Shown in pieces: positions 14,926-22,697 of a stretch of DNA of 22,697 nucleotides; the first letter of the stretch is position 1; every line of letters starts with the position of its first letter. The translations under genes and the position numbers were made by a program. Under the pieces are notes generated by a model. It worked only from the letters and a program-made list of their open reading frames with translations. It ran no database searches and was not told the origin of the DNA. The DNA is from Gammaproteobacteria bacterium RIFCSPHIGHO2_12_FULL_37_34 (GTDB taxonomy: Bacteria; Pseudomonadota; Gammaproteobacteria; DSM-16500), in assembly GCA_001801495.1 (NCBI GenBank), contig MGXW01000115.1, forward strand, positions 1-22,697, given 5' to 3'.

Positions 14926-15447
14926 TTAACTACGCAAACCCTGATGAGATGGAGAATTCAATCTTAATATACAAACCAGCAATACCAGTGGGATAATAAT
15001 ATCCATCCAAAACCAGCTTCCTGCATTGCCGACAGTCAGATTGTTATTTACCATCATTTGATACAAATGACCAGTTGCATCGCCCCATAACCAAAATGTG
15101 TTACCCATAACAGTTGCGACTCTAAATCCATAACTTGCTCTAAATGAGAGTATGCCAATCATGCCAAATCCTAAATTAGCTACAGCAACTTCAAATTGAA
15201 AAGGGCTATTTTGCCAACCAATTAAAGCAGCTGTGTAATCAGGGAAAAAAGCATGCATGATGAATGCATAAATGGCAGTTAAACCGAGGGGTAATAGCGC
15301 AACCCAACGATAAAAAAATTCATAAATAGATGTCGGCTGTCTACGCAATTTTTGAATCAGCCAATCACTTAATGCAATGATAATTGCTAATAAAAATAAT
15401 ACAAAGCCAAGATTTTCCAATACCAGCACAATTTGATGGTTTAACAT
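14926..15447 (-). CDS. Membrane protein, DUF6790-like
   Basis: The ATG at 15447 is chosen over an upstream frame extension because AAGGA sits about 8-10 nt before it; this gives 173 residues. Four to five hydrophobic segments (about residues 8-30, 45-65, 80-105, 115-130, 145-165) make it an inner-membrane protein. The motif I-G-W-Q-N-S-P-F-Q-F-E-V-A-V-A-N-L-G-F-G, followed by G-D-A-T-G-H and G-N-A-G-S-W-F-W-M-D, resembles the DUF6790 family. No function is known. It converges with the HTH-ATPase gene. Confidence 0.75.
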   Translation of the reverse strand: MLNHQIVLVLENLGFVLFLLAIIIALSDWLIQKLRRQPTSIYEFFYRWVALLPLGLTAIYAFIMHAFFPDYTAALIGWQNSPFQFEVAVANLGFGMIGILSFRASYGFRVATVMGNTFWLWGDATGHLYQMMVNNNLTVGNAGSWFWMDIIIPLVLLVCILRLNSPSHQGLRS

Positions 15448-15508
15448 CCTTGTTATCCTTCTTATTAAAAAAAAAGTATAACATAAGATCAACTCACTTT
15501 AACTTGAT

Positions 15509-15649
15509 TTTGGCCATTTTTAAAATGTAGCCAAAAAGGTGTCATCCTGAGCGTAGCGAAGGATCTTAATATGTACATCAGGAGATCCTTCGAGCAAAAA
15601 ACGCTCTCAGGATGACAGCGTTTTTCGGTGTTTTATAAAAATGGCCAAA
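15509..15649. repeat. MITE-like nested inverted-repeat element
   Basis: Outer arms TTTGGCCATTTTTA (15509-15522) and TAAAAATGGCCAAA (15636-15649) are perfect 14-bp inverted repeats. Inside lie GTCATCCTGAG (15541-15551)/CTCAGGATGAC (15606-15616) and CGAAGGATCT (15557-15566)/AGATCCTTCG (15583-15592). The inner GTCATCCTGAGCG-type core is a dispersed palindrome I recognise from several bacterial genomes. No coding capacity; probably non-autonomous. It could also terminate transcription from the gene at 15657. Confidence 0.8.
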
Positions 15650-15656
15650 GTCCAAT

Positions 15657-18600
15657 TTAGTCGCTCCTCATGTTAAAGAAGGATTTTTCTTGCGAATTCA
15701 TTTGAAGTGAAGTTGGGTATGGAGGGGATTTTTTTTGATTTTCTTGAATCAGACTAAATCGAGGTAATAATTTTCCATGTTTGGAAACAGATTTCGATGC
15801 TATTTTTTTATCTGCATTTACTATCCATTCGCGCAATAATGTTGCTTTATAAAGATGCATTTTCATTTTATTAGAAGTAATCATGATGTGCTGAGGCAGC
15901 AAGTGAAGAAGCAAAATAGTTTTGATGGATTGGCTTACTTCTTCAGGCAAATAGATAACATGTTGTAATTCAGCTAATACACGATCGATTGCCAAGTAAG
16001 GAATTAATTTGTGTCGTGCCAGTTGTGCGTTGATCGCGCTTAATAATAAGGCGCTCATTATAAAATCATAATGAGTTGAAGGTTGTTCACCATTCAAATT
16101 AGAATTTTCCTGTAATAATATTTCTATCATTTGATGTTGTTGCTTATCCAAATAGTCTGCATTTGATCCTAGAATAAAAGATAATAAGTTAAAACTTTTC
16201 ATTAATCGAAATGATTGCAAGGCGCAACGAGGATGAAATAATTTAATGGTTTCTAAATATAATCGAGCTGGGTGCACTTGTGAGAGCAAGTGGCGTTGTG
16301 TTTTCATAGCATTTTTTGCGGATGGTTCAAGCGAAAAATTCAGCTTAGCAGCAAAACGTATTCCTCGTAGTATTCGTAAAGGGTCTTCTTTAATGCTTTC
16401 CACCGGGTCTTTATTCGTGAATCGAATTAATTTACTTTCTAAATCAGTTAGACCGCCAACAAAATCCAATATGATAGCTTCATTGGGATGATAATAGAGC
16501 GCATTAATTGTAAAATCGTGTAAATTAAAATCGGAATATAAATTACCATACGCAGAATTTTTGATAATCATGCCACTTTCATTAAATTGGAGCAAATTAT
16601 TATTGGTTACCGTATGATCACGAAAAGTAGCAATTTGAATGATTTCACCATTATCACATGTTACAATTACAATAGGAAATCGATTGCCAATTACTTCGCT
16701 GCGATTAGGAAAAAGACCGGCAATTTTTTCTGGTGGAAAATCGGTAATAATGTCTACATCATTTATATCTAATGTATAATGGTATTGATCAATTAAATAA
16801 TAATCTCGAATGTAACCTCCATGAATCATCGCGATTGCGCCAACTTGAGTGAGTGTTTTTAAAATTGCGTTTGCATTATCATTTAAAGGGAAAGTATGTC
16901 GATAGATGATTGGTTGAGGTTTTGATTCAGCAGGTATTTCTTTTTCTATAGGTGTAGTTTGTACGGGTAAGCTTGCTGTTTGGTGTTCATGTGTTGCGAT
17001 GACATTGGATAATTCTAATTTATGAGGATAAATGTTGTCTCGTTCAAGTTCAGCCAGATTGATAATGGATTGAAATTGGGTATAGTCAGGAGAAGTGGCG
17101 CTTATATTTTTTAACGCATTTTTAGCAAATTGTATAACTTCATTAAATGCTTCTTGTGCTTGGTGGGATAAAGTAGATGAGATTTTCTCGGTGTTCTTAC
17201 AGTGTTGAAACTTTTCACTTATACCATCAGCAATTGCCCATAAATATTTCACTTCATCTAGTACATTTTTTTTAAAAACAGTAGCAATGGATTCTTGCTG
17301 GATATAATTTAATGCTTCATCAAATTTTTTTTTAAGTATTAAACTCGAAAATTCCTGAATAACCTGATTAGGAGTCGGCAGTTTTTGCGTTGGCGCATCT
17401 GTTGTTTTGGTGTCCTGTTCAGTTTTATCCTCTTCGTTTTCTTGTTGTGGTGATATTTTTTTTGGTTCCATTTTGTTCTTGTTGCTCAATTTTTTTCTTC
17501 CCTGATTTAATTGAATTAATTTGATTTGATCAGCAGCAATTTTATACCCTAATTCCTTAGCTTTTTGATAATACTGCAGGGCTAATGGATAATTGACATG
17601 GTTACCTTTTCCAAACTGTAACATTAACGCCAATCTAAAATAAGCATGCGCAGCTTCGATGGGATGTTCAATTAAGTTGGAATATTGTTTGTAAGCATCC
17701 AGATATGAATTATTAGCCTTTTTTTGCCAATTTTTTGAATTGATTTTATCAGACTTACTATTTTTTTCATAAATTTGTGCTAATTGAAATGTTGCATCAG
17801 CATACTCTTGACCAGCAGCAAGTTCATAATATTCTATTGCTGTTTGAAGATTCTGTTTGACGCCTTGACCTGATTCATATAACGTTCCCAATCGAAATCG
17901 TGCTTCGGTATGATCAGACAAACGAGTTACTTCTTGATATAATGTTGCAGCCATTTCGTAATTTTTAAGTTTTTCATACAACTTAGCTTTAGCTATCATG
18001 GCACGCGGTTCTTTTTGTAAGGCTGCCAGATGGTATGCTTGTAATGCTTTTTCTTTAGATTCTGGCACCCCGAGCCCACGCTCATACAGTTGGCCTAGTT
18101 GGTAATGCGCTTGAGCCATGTTAGCTTGTTGAGCTAAATACATATAATGTTTTGCTGAATTTTCGTAATCTTTTTCTTCTTCCAACAGCAATGCATAATT
18201 GAATTTAGCATTCATATAATATTCAGGTATGGAAAAAGTAGTTGATAATGATGAAAATACTTTTTCGTAACAGGTGCTCGCTATTTTTATATTTTTCTCT
18301 ACACCCAATCCATATTGATAGCAATATCCTAATATAGAATAGGCTTCCGGATCATGATCCTTGATGGCATTTTTTAATTGATCAATTGCTAATTTGTAAT
18401 GTTTTTGCTTGACGTAAATATTTGCTAATTTACATTGTGCGGGATAGCCAAACTTTTTATAAGTTTCGTTTTTAATAGATAGAATTGCTTTTTTATACCA
18501 AAAGATAGCTGTATCATTATCTTGTTTAATTCCTAATCCTTTTTCATACAGATAGCCCATCATATATAATGCTTCGAAGTAACCTTCTTTTGCGAGCTTT

Positions 18601-19052
18601 TGATACCCTATATAAGCCTGCTGAAAATAGCGATGCGCGTTATTGAGATCTTGTGAGGAGTTACTTTTTGTGAAATAAGCATGACCAATATCATAATAGG
18701 CATGTGCAGTACATAAAGGAGCGGATGTGTCTTTTTCCATTACATCCTTATCCTTGTACAGTCGAATGATGAAATAAATTTTGTTTTGTATTTTTTTTGG
18801 CAAAGCAAGCCAAGCTGTAAACTCATTAAATGTCTGCATGGCTTTTTTTAATGAATCATTCTTTATATCTTTTTGATTTTCAGCGAGAGCTGGAAGCAAT
18901 GTAATAGTAATAAAATTGGTCAATTCTTGTAATTGTTCAGTTTGTGCGTTAGCTAAAATATTGTTTGATTTTTTTACTTTTTCTAATTTATTTTTCGATG
19001 CGGTCAATAATGTTTCAGCTGCATCGCGTAAATCATTTATATTTATTGGCAT
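15657..19052 (-). CDS. Sel1-repeat protein fused to PcnB-like nucleotidyltransferase
   Basis: This 1131-residue protein starts at an ATG behind GGGGAAG. Residues 115-510 hold Sel1-like/TPR helical repeats (for example E-A-L-Y-M-M-G-Y-L-Y-E-K-G-L-G and Q-A-H-Y-Q-L-G-Q-L-Y-E-R-G-L-G). A charged linker (about 520-560) and a second helical stretch (565-690) follow. Residues 720-1070 match poly(A) polymerase I/CCA-type class II nucleotidyltransferases: G-G-Y-I-R-D (745-750), D-V-D (765-767), I-A-T-F-R (807-811), H-D-F-T-I-N-A-L (845-852), E-D-P-L-R-I-L-R. Two normally conserved positions differ: Gln806 replaces the Glu before the A-T-F-R motif, and His845 replaces the Arg of R-R-D-F-T-I-N. Activity is therefore uncertain. 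There is no signal peptide; a secreted effector or RNA-processing enzyme are both possible. Confidence 0.88.
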   Translation of the reverse strand: MPININDLRDAAETLLTASKNKLEKVKKSNNILANAQTEQLQELTNFITITLLPALAENQKDIKNDSLKKAMQTFNEFTAWLALPKKIQNKIYFIIRLYKDKDVMEKDTSAPLCTAHAYYDIGHAYFTKSNSSQDLNNAHRYFQQAYIGYQKLAKEGYFEALYMMGYLYEKGLGIKQDNDTAIFWYKKAILSIKNETYKKFGYPAQCKLANIYVKQKHYKLAIDQLKNAIKDHDPEAYSILGYCYQYGLGVEKNIKIASTCYEKVFSSLSTTFSIPEYYMNAKFNYALLLEEEKDYENSAKHYMYLAQQANMAQAHYQLGQLYERGLGVPESKEKALQAYHLAALQKEPRAMIAKAKLYEKLKNYEMAATLYQEVTRLSDHTEARFRLGTLYESGQGVKQNLQTAIEYYELAAGQEYADATFQLAQIYEKNSKSDKINSKNWQKKANNSYLDAYKQYSNLIEHPIEAAHAYFRLALMLQFGKGNHVNYPLALQYYQKAKELGYKIAADQIKLIQLNQGRKKLSNKNKMEPKKISPQQENEEDKTEQDTKTTDAPTQKLPTPNQVIQEFSSLILKKKFDEALNYIQQESIATVFKKNVLDEVKYLWAIADGISEKFQHCKNTEKISSTLSHQAQEAFNEVIQFAKNALKNISATSPDYTQFQSIINLAELERDNIYPHKLELSNVIATHEHQTASLPVQTTPIEKEIPAESKPQPIIYRHTFPLNDNANAILKTLTQVGAIAMIHGGYIRDYYLIDQYHYTLDINDVDIITDFPPEKIAGLFPNRSEVIGNRFPIVIVTCDNGEIIQIATFRDHTVTNNNLLQFNESGMIIKNSAYGNLYSDFNLHDFTINALYYHPNEAIILDFVGGLTDLESKLIRFTNKDPVESIKEDPLRILRGIRFAAKLNFSLEPSAKNAMKTQRHLLSQVHPARLYLETIKLFHPRCALQSFRLMKSFNLLSFILGSNADYLDKQQHQMIEILLQENSNLNGEQPSTHYDFIMSALLLSAINAQLARHKLIPYLAIDRVLAELQHVIYLPEEVSQSIKTILLLHLLPQHIMITSNKMKMHLYKATLLREWIVNADKKIASKSVSKHGKLLPRFSLIQENQKKSPPYPTSLQMNSQEKSFFNMRSD

Positions 19053-19174
19053 TATTCTTCCCCGTTTTTAGAGCAAGATTTTTTCAATTTTAAAATAATC
19101 TAATGAACTTTGACATGAATTAAGATGTGCGTCAATTAGGGCAAGGCTAGACTTATATTATTTCCTGGCGCAAA

Positions 19175-19211
19175 ATACCTCATCAGTATTTTTGGGAAAG
19201 GGATGAGGTAT
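19175..19211 (+). promoter_or_regulatory. Inverted repeat enclosing the iolT ribosome site and start
   Basis: ATACCTCATC (19175-19184) pairs perfectly with GATGAGGTAT (19202-19211), which contains the GAGG ribosome site and the first two bases of the iolT ATG. The 17-nt loop holds GGGAAAGG. The hairpin could block translation, or the DNA repeat could be an operator. Confidence 0.55.
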
Positions 19212-20652
19212 GTGGCAAAGGAAGCAAGCTAACAATAAAAACTACATGATTTACATGATAGCCGCAGTTGCCGGATTGGGTGGTTTTTTATTTGGTTACG
19301 ATTCAAGCATTATCGCAGATACTAAAGATCAAATTTCTTCGCAATTCTCGCTATCTGATATGCAGTGGTCATTTGTAGTGAGTGTTAGTTTATTAGGTTG
19401 TATGCTTGGTATTCCGATTAGTGGTTTATTTGCTGATCGTGTGAGTAGAAAATCCATGCTTTTTTTTGTAGCAATTAGTTTTATGGTCGGTGCTACTATT
19501 TGTGCAACAGCTACACAATTAAATTATTTAGTGATTGGTCGGTTTGTGATTGGTATTTGTATTGGGGTTGCCTCGTACATTTCGCCGCTCTTTATTGCGG
19601 AAATGTCACCACAAGGTATACGAGGTAGCATGGTGTTGATAAATGGCTTAGCTATTACATTTGGTCAAGCTTTTTCATTTTTAATTGGCTATTTTCTTCA
19701 TGATCTTCATCCAGAAAGTTGGCGTTTACTTTTTTGGATAGGGACTATTCCGGCAAGTGGTTTATTGATTGGCATCATGCTTATTCCAAATTCGCCACGA
19801 TGGGTCATGATGAAATATGGTATAGAACAAGCTCGTCAAGTATTAAGCAACATTCGAGACGCAAATCAAGATATTCAATCTGAATTAAATGAAATACAAA
19901 AAAATATTCAACAATCACAAACGCGTTTTCCTATTTCAACGTTGTTTTTACCACCATTCGTTTTTGTTTTAATAGTGGGGTTGGGTTTAGGAATTTTTCA
20001 ACCGTTTTCTGGTATTAATACAATTATGTACTATGGCCCTGTTATTTTTACCTCGGCTGGTATTTTTCCAATTAAAAATGCTATTTTAGCCACTTTCATC
20101 ATGAGCATGGTTAATTTTGGATTCACATGGGTTACTTTTTTATTGGTAGATAAATGGGGAAGACGATTTTTATTATTAAGCGGCACACTGATTGCCTCGC
20201 TCAGTTTACTGATGGTTGCTTGTTATTTTCAACAACAATGGTTTGATAAAAAGTGGATTATATTTTTTTTCATGGCAACTTATATAATGGGCTATTGCAT
20301 TAGTTTAGGCTCCCTTTTTTGGGTCATTATTTCTGAAATTTATCCATTAAACATTCGCGGTTTTGCTATGAGCATAGCAACGGTTGTTCAATGGGGAGCA
20401 AATTTTTTATTATCAATATCGTTCTTACAATTGTTTCATCACGTTGGTGAGGTTAAAACGTTTTTACTATTTAGTATCGTTTGTTTGTTTGCTTTTCTAT
20501 TTGTTTATTATTATGTACCGGAAACAGCCGGCGTGTCGCTTGAACAAATTGAAGACAATTTAAAAAAAGGAAAAAAATTAAGAGAATTAGGAGTGGTGGA
20601 TGCACCCGCCATTCTTCCAGGAAGCGCTGGTTATCTGAAGGAGCAGGAATGA
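19210..20652 (+). CDS. iolT: Myo-inositol/sugar transporter, MFS
   Basis: This 480-residue MFS protein has the sugar-porter signatures in order: G-G-F-L-F-G-Y-D (24-31), D-R-V-S-R-K (76-81), G-R-F-V-I-G (110-115), P-E-S-W-R (168-172), P-N-S-P-R-W (193-198), D-K-W-G-R-R and terminal P-E-T-A-G-V-S-L-E-Q-I-E. Twelve membrane segments are expected. It imports a sugar or polyol by H+ symport across the inner membrane. Coupling by ATGA overlap to an inositol 2-dehydrogenase gene makes myo-inositol the likely substrate. The start codon is part of an inverted repeat. The assignment to inositol rests mainly on context. Confidence 0.9.
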   Translation: MWQRKQANNKNYMIYMIAAVAGLGGFLFGYDSSIIADTKDQISSQFSLSDMQWSFVVSVSLLGCMLGIPISGLFADRVSRKSMLFFVAISFMVGATICATATQLNYLVIGRFVIGICIGVASYISPLFIAEMSPQGIRGSMVLINGLAITFGQAFSFLIGYFLHDLHPESWRLLFWIGTIPASGLLIGIMLIPNSPRWVMMKYGIEQARQVLSNIRDANQDIQSELNEIQKNIQQSQTRFPISTLFLPPFVFVLIVGLGLGIFQPFSGINTIMYYGPVIFTSAGIFPIKNAILATFIMSMVNFGFTWVTFLLVDKWGRRFLLLSGTLIASLSLLMVACYFQQQWFDKKWIIFFFMATYIMGYCISLGSLFWVIISEIYPLNIRGFAMSIATVVQWGANFLLSISFLQLFHHVGEVKTFLLFSIVCLFAFLFVYYYVPETAGVSLEQIEDNLKKGKKLRELGVVDAPAILPGSAGYLKEQE

Positions 20653-21689
20653 ACGTTTGTCGAATTGGCATCATTGGTGCCGGACGCATTGGTAAAATTC
20701 ACGCTGAAAATATTTGTCGTCATTTACCTTCGTTTCAGTTAATCGGTATTGCGGACCCTTATATCGATTTAAATTGGGCGCAATCATTAAATATTGCCTT
20801 ATTTACTTCAGATGTGGAGGAGATTATTCATCACCCCAACATTGATGCTGTTTTAATTGCTTCGCCTTCCACCTTGCATGTGCAGCAAATTATTGCAGCA
20901 AGCCGCGCTAAAAAAGCTATTTTTTGTGAAAAACCGATTGGCTTATCAGAAGCAGAAATTCATTCTTGTTTACAGGTTATCCAATCGCAGAATAGTTTAT
21001 TACAAATTGGATTTAATCGCCGTTTCGATCCGAATTTTGCCAACATTTGTACACGTGTTCAAGAAGGCGAGATTGGCCGACCACAACTCATTCGCATTAC
21101 CTCGCGCGATCCTGCTTGCCCTTCAAAGGAATATATTAAAACATCAGGTGGCATATTTATGGATATGACTATCCATGATTTTGATATGGCAAGATTTTTA
21201 TGTGGATCAGAAATAGTTGAAGTATATGCAGCAGGTGCAAATTTAATTCGCCCTGATTTTGCTGAGTATCATGATGTCGATACAGCGATCATACAATTAT
21301 GTTTTGCAAATGGTGCCTTAGGAGTCATTGATAATAGTCGGCAAGCAGTATATGGTTATGATCAACGCGCGGAGGTATTTGGTTCAAAAGGTATGTTATT
21401 AGCTCATAATCAAAGTCAGCATACGGTTGAATGTTGGAATGAACAGGATAAACGCGCTGCTATTCCGCCGTATTTCTTTTTACAACGGTATCAGGCTTCT
21501 TACATAGCAGAGCTACAAGCGTTTTATCAAGCTTGGGCACACGCACAACCAAGCCCAGTCAATGGTTATGATGGGTTACAAGCTTTACGTGTGGCTTGTG
21601 CTGCGCAACAGTCATTGGTTGCTCATCAGCCTGTTGCAGTTTGGCAGGAAAATCAATCTCACATTTCTCATGAACAACAGTATGAATAA
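20649..21689 (+). CDS. iolG: Inositol 2-dehydrogenase, Gfo/Idh/MocA family
   Basis: Starts in ATGA overlap with iolT. The 346-residue protein has the Rossmann motif I-G-I-I-G-A-G-R-I-G (6-15) and the family E-K-P-I-G (94-98). The catalytic triad positions known from B. subtilis IolG appear as Lys95, Asp172 and His176 in G-G-I-F-M-D-M-T-I-H-D. It oxidises myo-inositol to 2-keto-myo-inositol with NAD+, the first catabolic step. It overlaps iolC by eight bases, so the three genes are translated together. Confidence 0.93.
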   Translation: MNVCRIGIIGAGRIGKIHAENICRHLPSFQLIGIADPYIDLNWAQSLNIALFTSDVEEIIHHPNIDAVLIASPSTLHVQQIIAASRAKKAIFCEKPIGLSEAEIHSCLQVIQSQNSLLQIGFNRRFDPNFANICTRVQEGEIGRPQLIRITSRDPACPSKEYIKTSGGIFMDMTIHDFDMARFLCGSEIVEVYAAGANLIRPDFAEYHDVDTAIIQLCFANGALGVIDNSRQAVYGYDQRAEVFGSKGMLLAHNQSQHTVECWNEQDKRAAIPPYFFLQRYQASYIAELQAFYQAWAHAQPSPVNGYDGLQALRVACAAQQSLVAHQPVAVWQENQSHISHEQQYE

Positions 21690-22697
21690 AAATATTGAAT
21701 TTATATTTGATACGACACGCACAATCGATGTTATTTGTATGGGGCGAGTAGCTGTTGATCTTTATGCGGAACAACTTCATGTTCCTCTATCAGATGTACA
21801 AACCTTCAGAAAATATTTAGGCGGTTGCGCGGGCAATATTGCTGTTGGTTGCGCTCGTTTAGGACTAAAAGTGGCCCTGTTTTCTTGTGTAGGCCAAGAT
21901 GAAATGGGAAAATTTTTAAAGAAAACATTAGATGATGAACAGGTGAATACGGAATTATTATTTGAAACCGAATCGCATTTGACAGGGTTAGTGTTACTTG
22001 GCATTGACCCACCGCATCGGTTTCCTTTGATGTTTTATCGCAAAGATTGTGCGGATATGCAACTGAAGATGGAGCATGTTCAACCAGAGTATATTCGTCA
22101 AGCAAAATCAATTGTGATGACGGGGGTTGGATTATCTACGCCAGAGATGTGGCAAACAACGCAACATGTTGTACACACCGCAAAACAATTTGGTACAGCG
22201 GTGGTATTTGATTTAGATTATCGACCAGTTTTGTGGGGTTTAACATCACCTGGTGATGGCGAAACGCGCTATAAAAAGAGCCGACGTGTCAGTATGGCTT
22301 ATCAAAGCTTATTATCGCAAGTCGATATTATTGTTGGAACAGAAGAAGAAGTTTGTATTGCAGGTGGCAAGCAACATTATCATGATGCAATTTCTGCTAT
22401 TCGTCATCTTACAACGGCGCCAATTGTTGTGAAAATGGGTGAAAAAGGTTGCCAGGTTTTTCTACATTCGCAAGAAAAACCATTGTTATCGCAATCTTTT
22501 CCAGTCAACGTTCTAAATATATTAGGTGCGGGAGATGCATTTATGGCGGGTTTGTTAAGAGGATTATTACAAGGCGAAACATGGGAAGTGGCTACTACTT
22601 TTGCTAATGCAAGTGGCGCGATCGTAGTTACTCGACATGGTTGTGCGCCGGCTATGCCCTATTTTGATGAGTTACAGGAATTTATTCGTGTTGAACA
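21682..22697 (+). CDS. iolC: 5-dehydro-2-deoxygluconokinase IolC (3' partial)
   Basis: The ATG at 21682 overlaps the iolG stop and the frame stays open to the window edge, giving 338 codons so far. It is a PfkB/ribokinase-type kinase: N-terminal Y-L-G-G-C-A-G-N-I-A-V-G (45-56), I-I-V-G-T-E-E-E-V-C-I-A-G-G in the second half, and the ATP/anion-hole motif G-A-G-D-A-F with Asp285 as catalytic base. IolC phosphorylates 5-dehydro-2-deoxy-D-gluconate in inositol breakdown. The end reached here, A-M-P-Y-F-D-E-L-Q-E-F-I, matches where single-domain IolC stops, so the gene may end just outside or continue into a DUF2090 (IolCB-type) fusion, as in some relatives. Confidence 0.92.
   Translation, partial: MNKNIEFIFDTTRTIDVICMGRVAVDLYAEQLHVPLSDVQTFRKYLGGCAGNIAVGCARLGLKVALFSCVGQDEMGKFLKKTLDDEQVNTELLFETESHLTGLVLLGIDPPHRFPLMFYRKDCADMQLKMEHVQPEYIRQAKSIVMTGVGLSTPEMWQTTQHVVHTAKQFGTAVVFDLDYRPVLWGLTSPGDGETRYKKSRRVSMAYQSLLSQVDIIVGTEEEVCIAGGKQHYHDAISAIRHLTTAPIVVKMGEKGCQVFLHSQEKPLLSQSFPVNVLNILGAGDAFMAGLLRGLLQGETWEVATTFANASGAIVVTRHGCAPAMPYFDELQEFIRVE

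Noticed and set aside
21806..22111. Minus-strand frames inside the iolC region
   Set aside because: They run antisense to the open IolC frame, which carries clear PfkB-family motifs.

Overview
The window is AT-rich DNA from a gammaproteobacterium. The gene content suggests Legionellales (Legionella/Coxiella/Aquicella-like relatives): a PcnB-type nucleotidyltransferase fused to Sel1 repeats, a Legionella-style inositol operon, FabV, a dual-BON lipoprotein, and many small exported proteins of unknown function. This placement is inferred from gene content and base composition, not from a marker gene. Both ends of the window cut through genes.

Layout. (1) 1-2480: the end of a RiPP-type cluster, with a 5'-truncated asparagine-synthetase/lasso-cyclase homologue followed by an HPr-kinase-like protein; the precursor and leader peptidase would lie upstream, outside the window. 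(2) 2503-5180: an exported orphan on the minus strand, an APC-superfamily permease, a strong bidirectional terminator, and a 35-residue Lys/Arg-rich gene on the minus strand. (3) 5382-8561: FabV enoyl reductase; a short operon of outer-membrane barrel, dual-BON lipoprotein and small Ser/Pro-tailed protein; then an exported cysteine-containing orphan on the minus strand. (4) 8674-11624: a PLP-dependent dehydratase/racemase, an AI-2E-family permease and an exported NlpC/P60-like peptidase. (5) 11952-13608: two exported orphans and a higBA toxin-antitoxin pair with its own promoter and operator. (6) 13667-15649: a tRNA with anticodon CAU (probably tRNA-Ile2) whose CCA end is not encoded, a one-polypeptide HTH/GHKL-ATPase/STAS-like regulator behind two tandem palindromes, a DUF6790-like membrane protein, and a MITE-like nested inverted repeat. 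(7) 15657-19052: a 1131-residue Sel1-repeat/poly(A)-polymerase-like fusion. (8) 19210-22697: a translationally coupled inositol operon iolT-iolG-iolC, cut at the right edge.

How the parts work together. iolT imports myo-inositol, IolG oxidises it, and IolC phosphorylates a later intermediate. The cyclase and kinase would close and phosphorylate a ribosomal peptide. The barrel and BON genes form an envelope operon. The most unusual items are the Sel1-PcnB fusion with altered conserved residues, the HTH-ATPase-STAS fusion with its palindromic promoter, and the possible phospho-lasso cluster.
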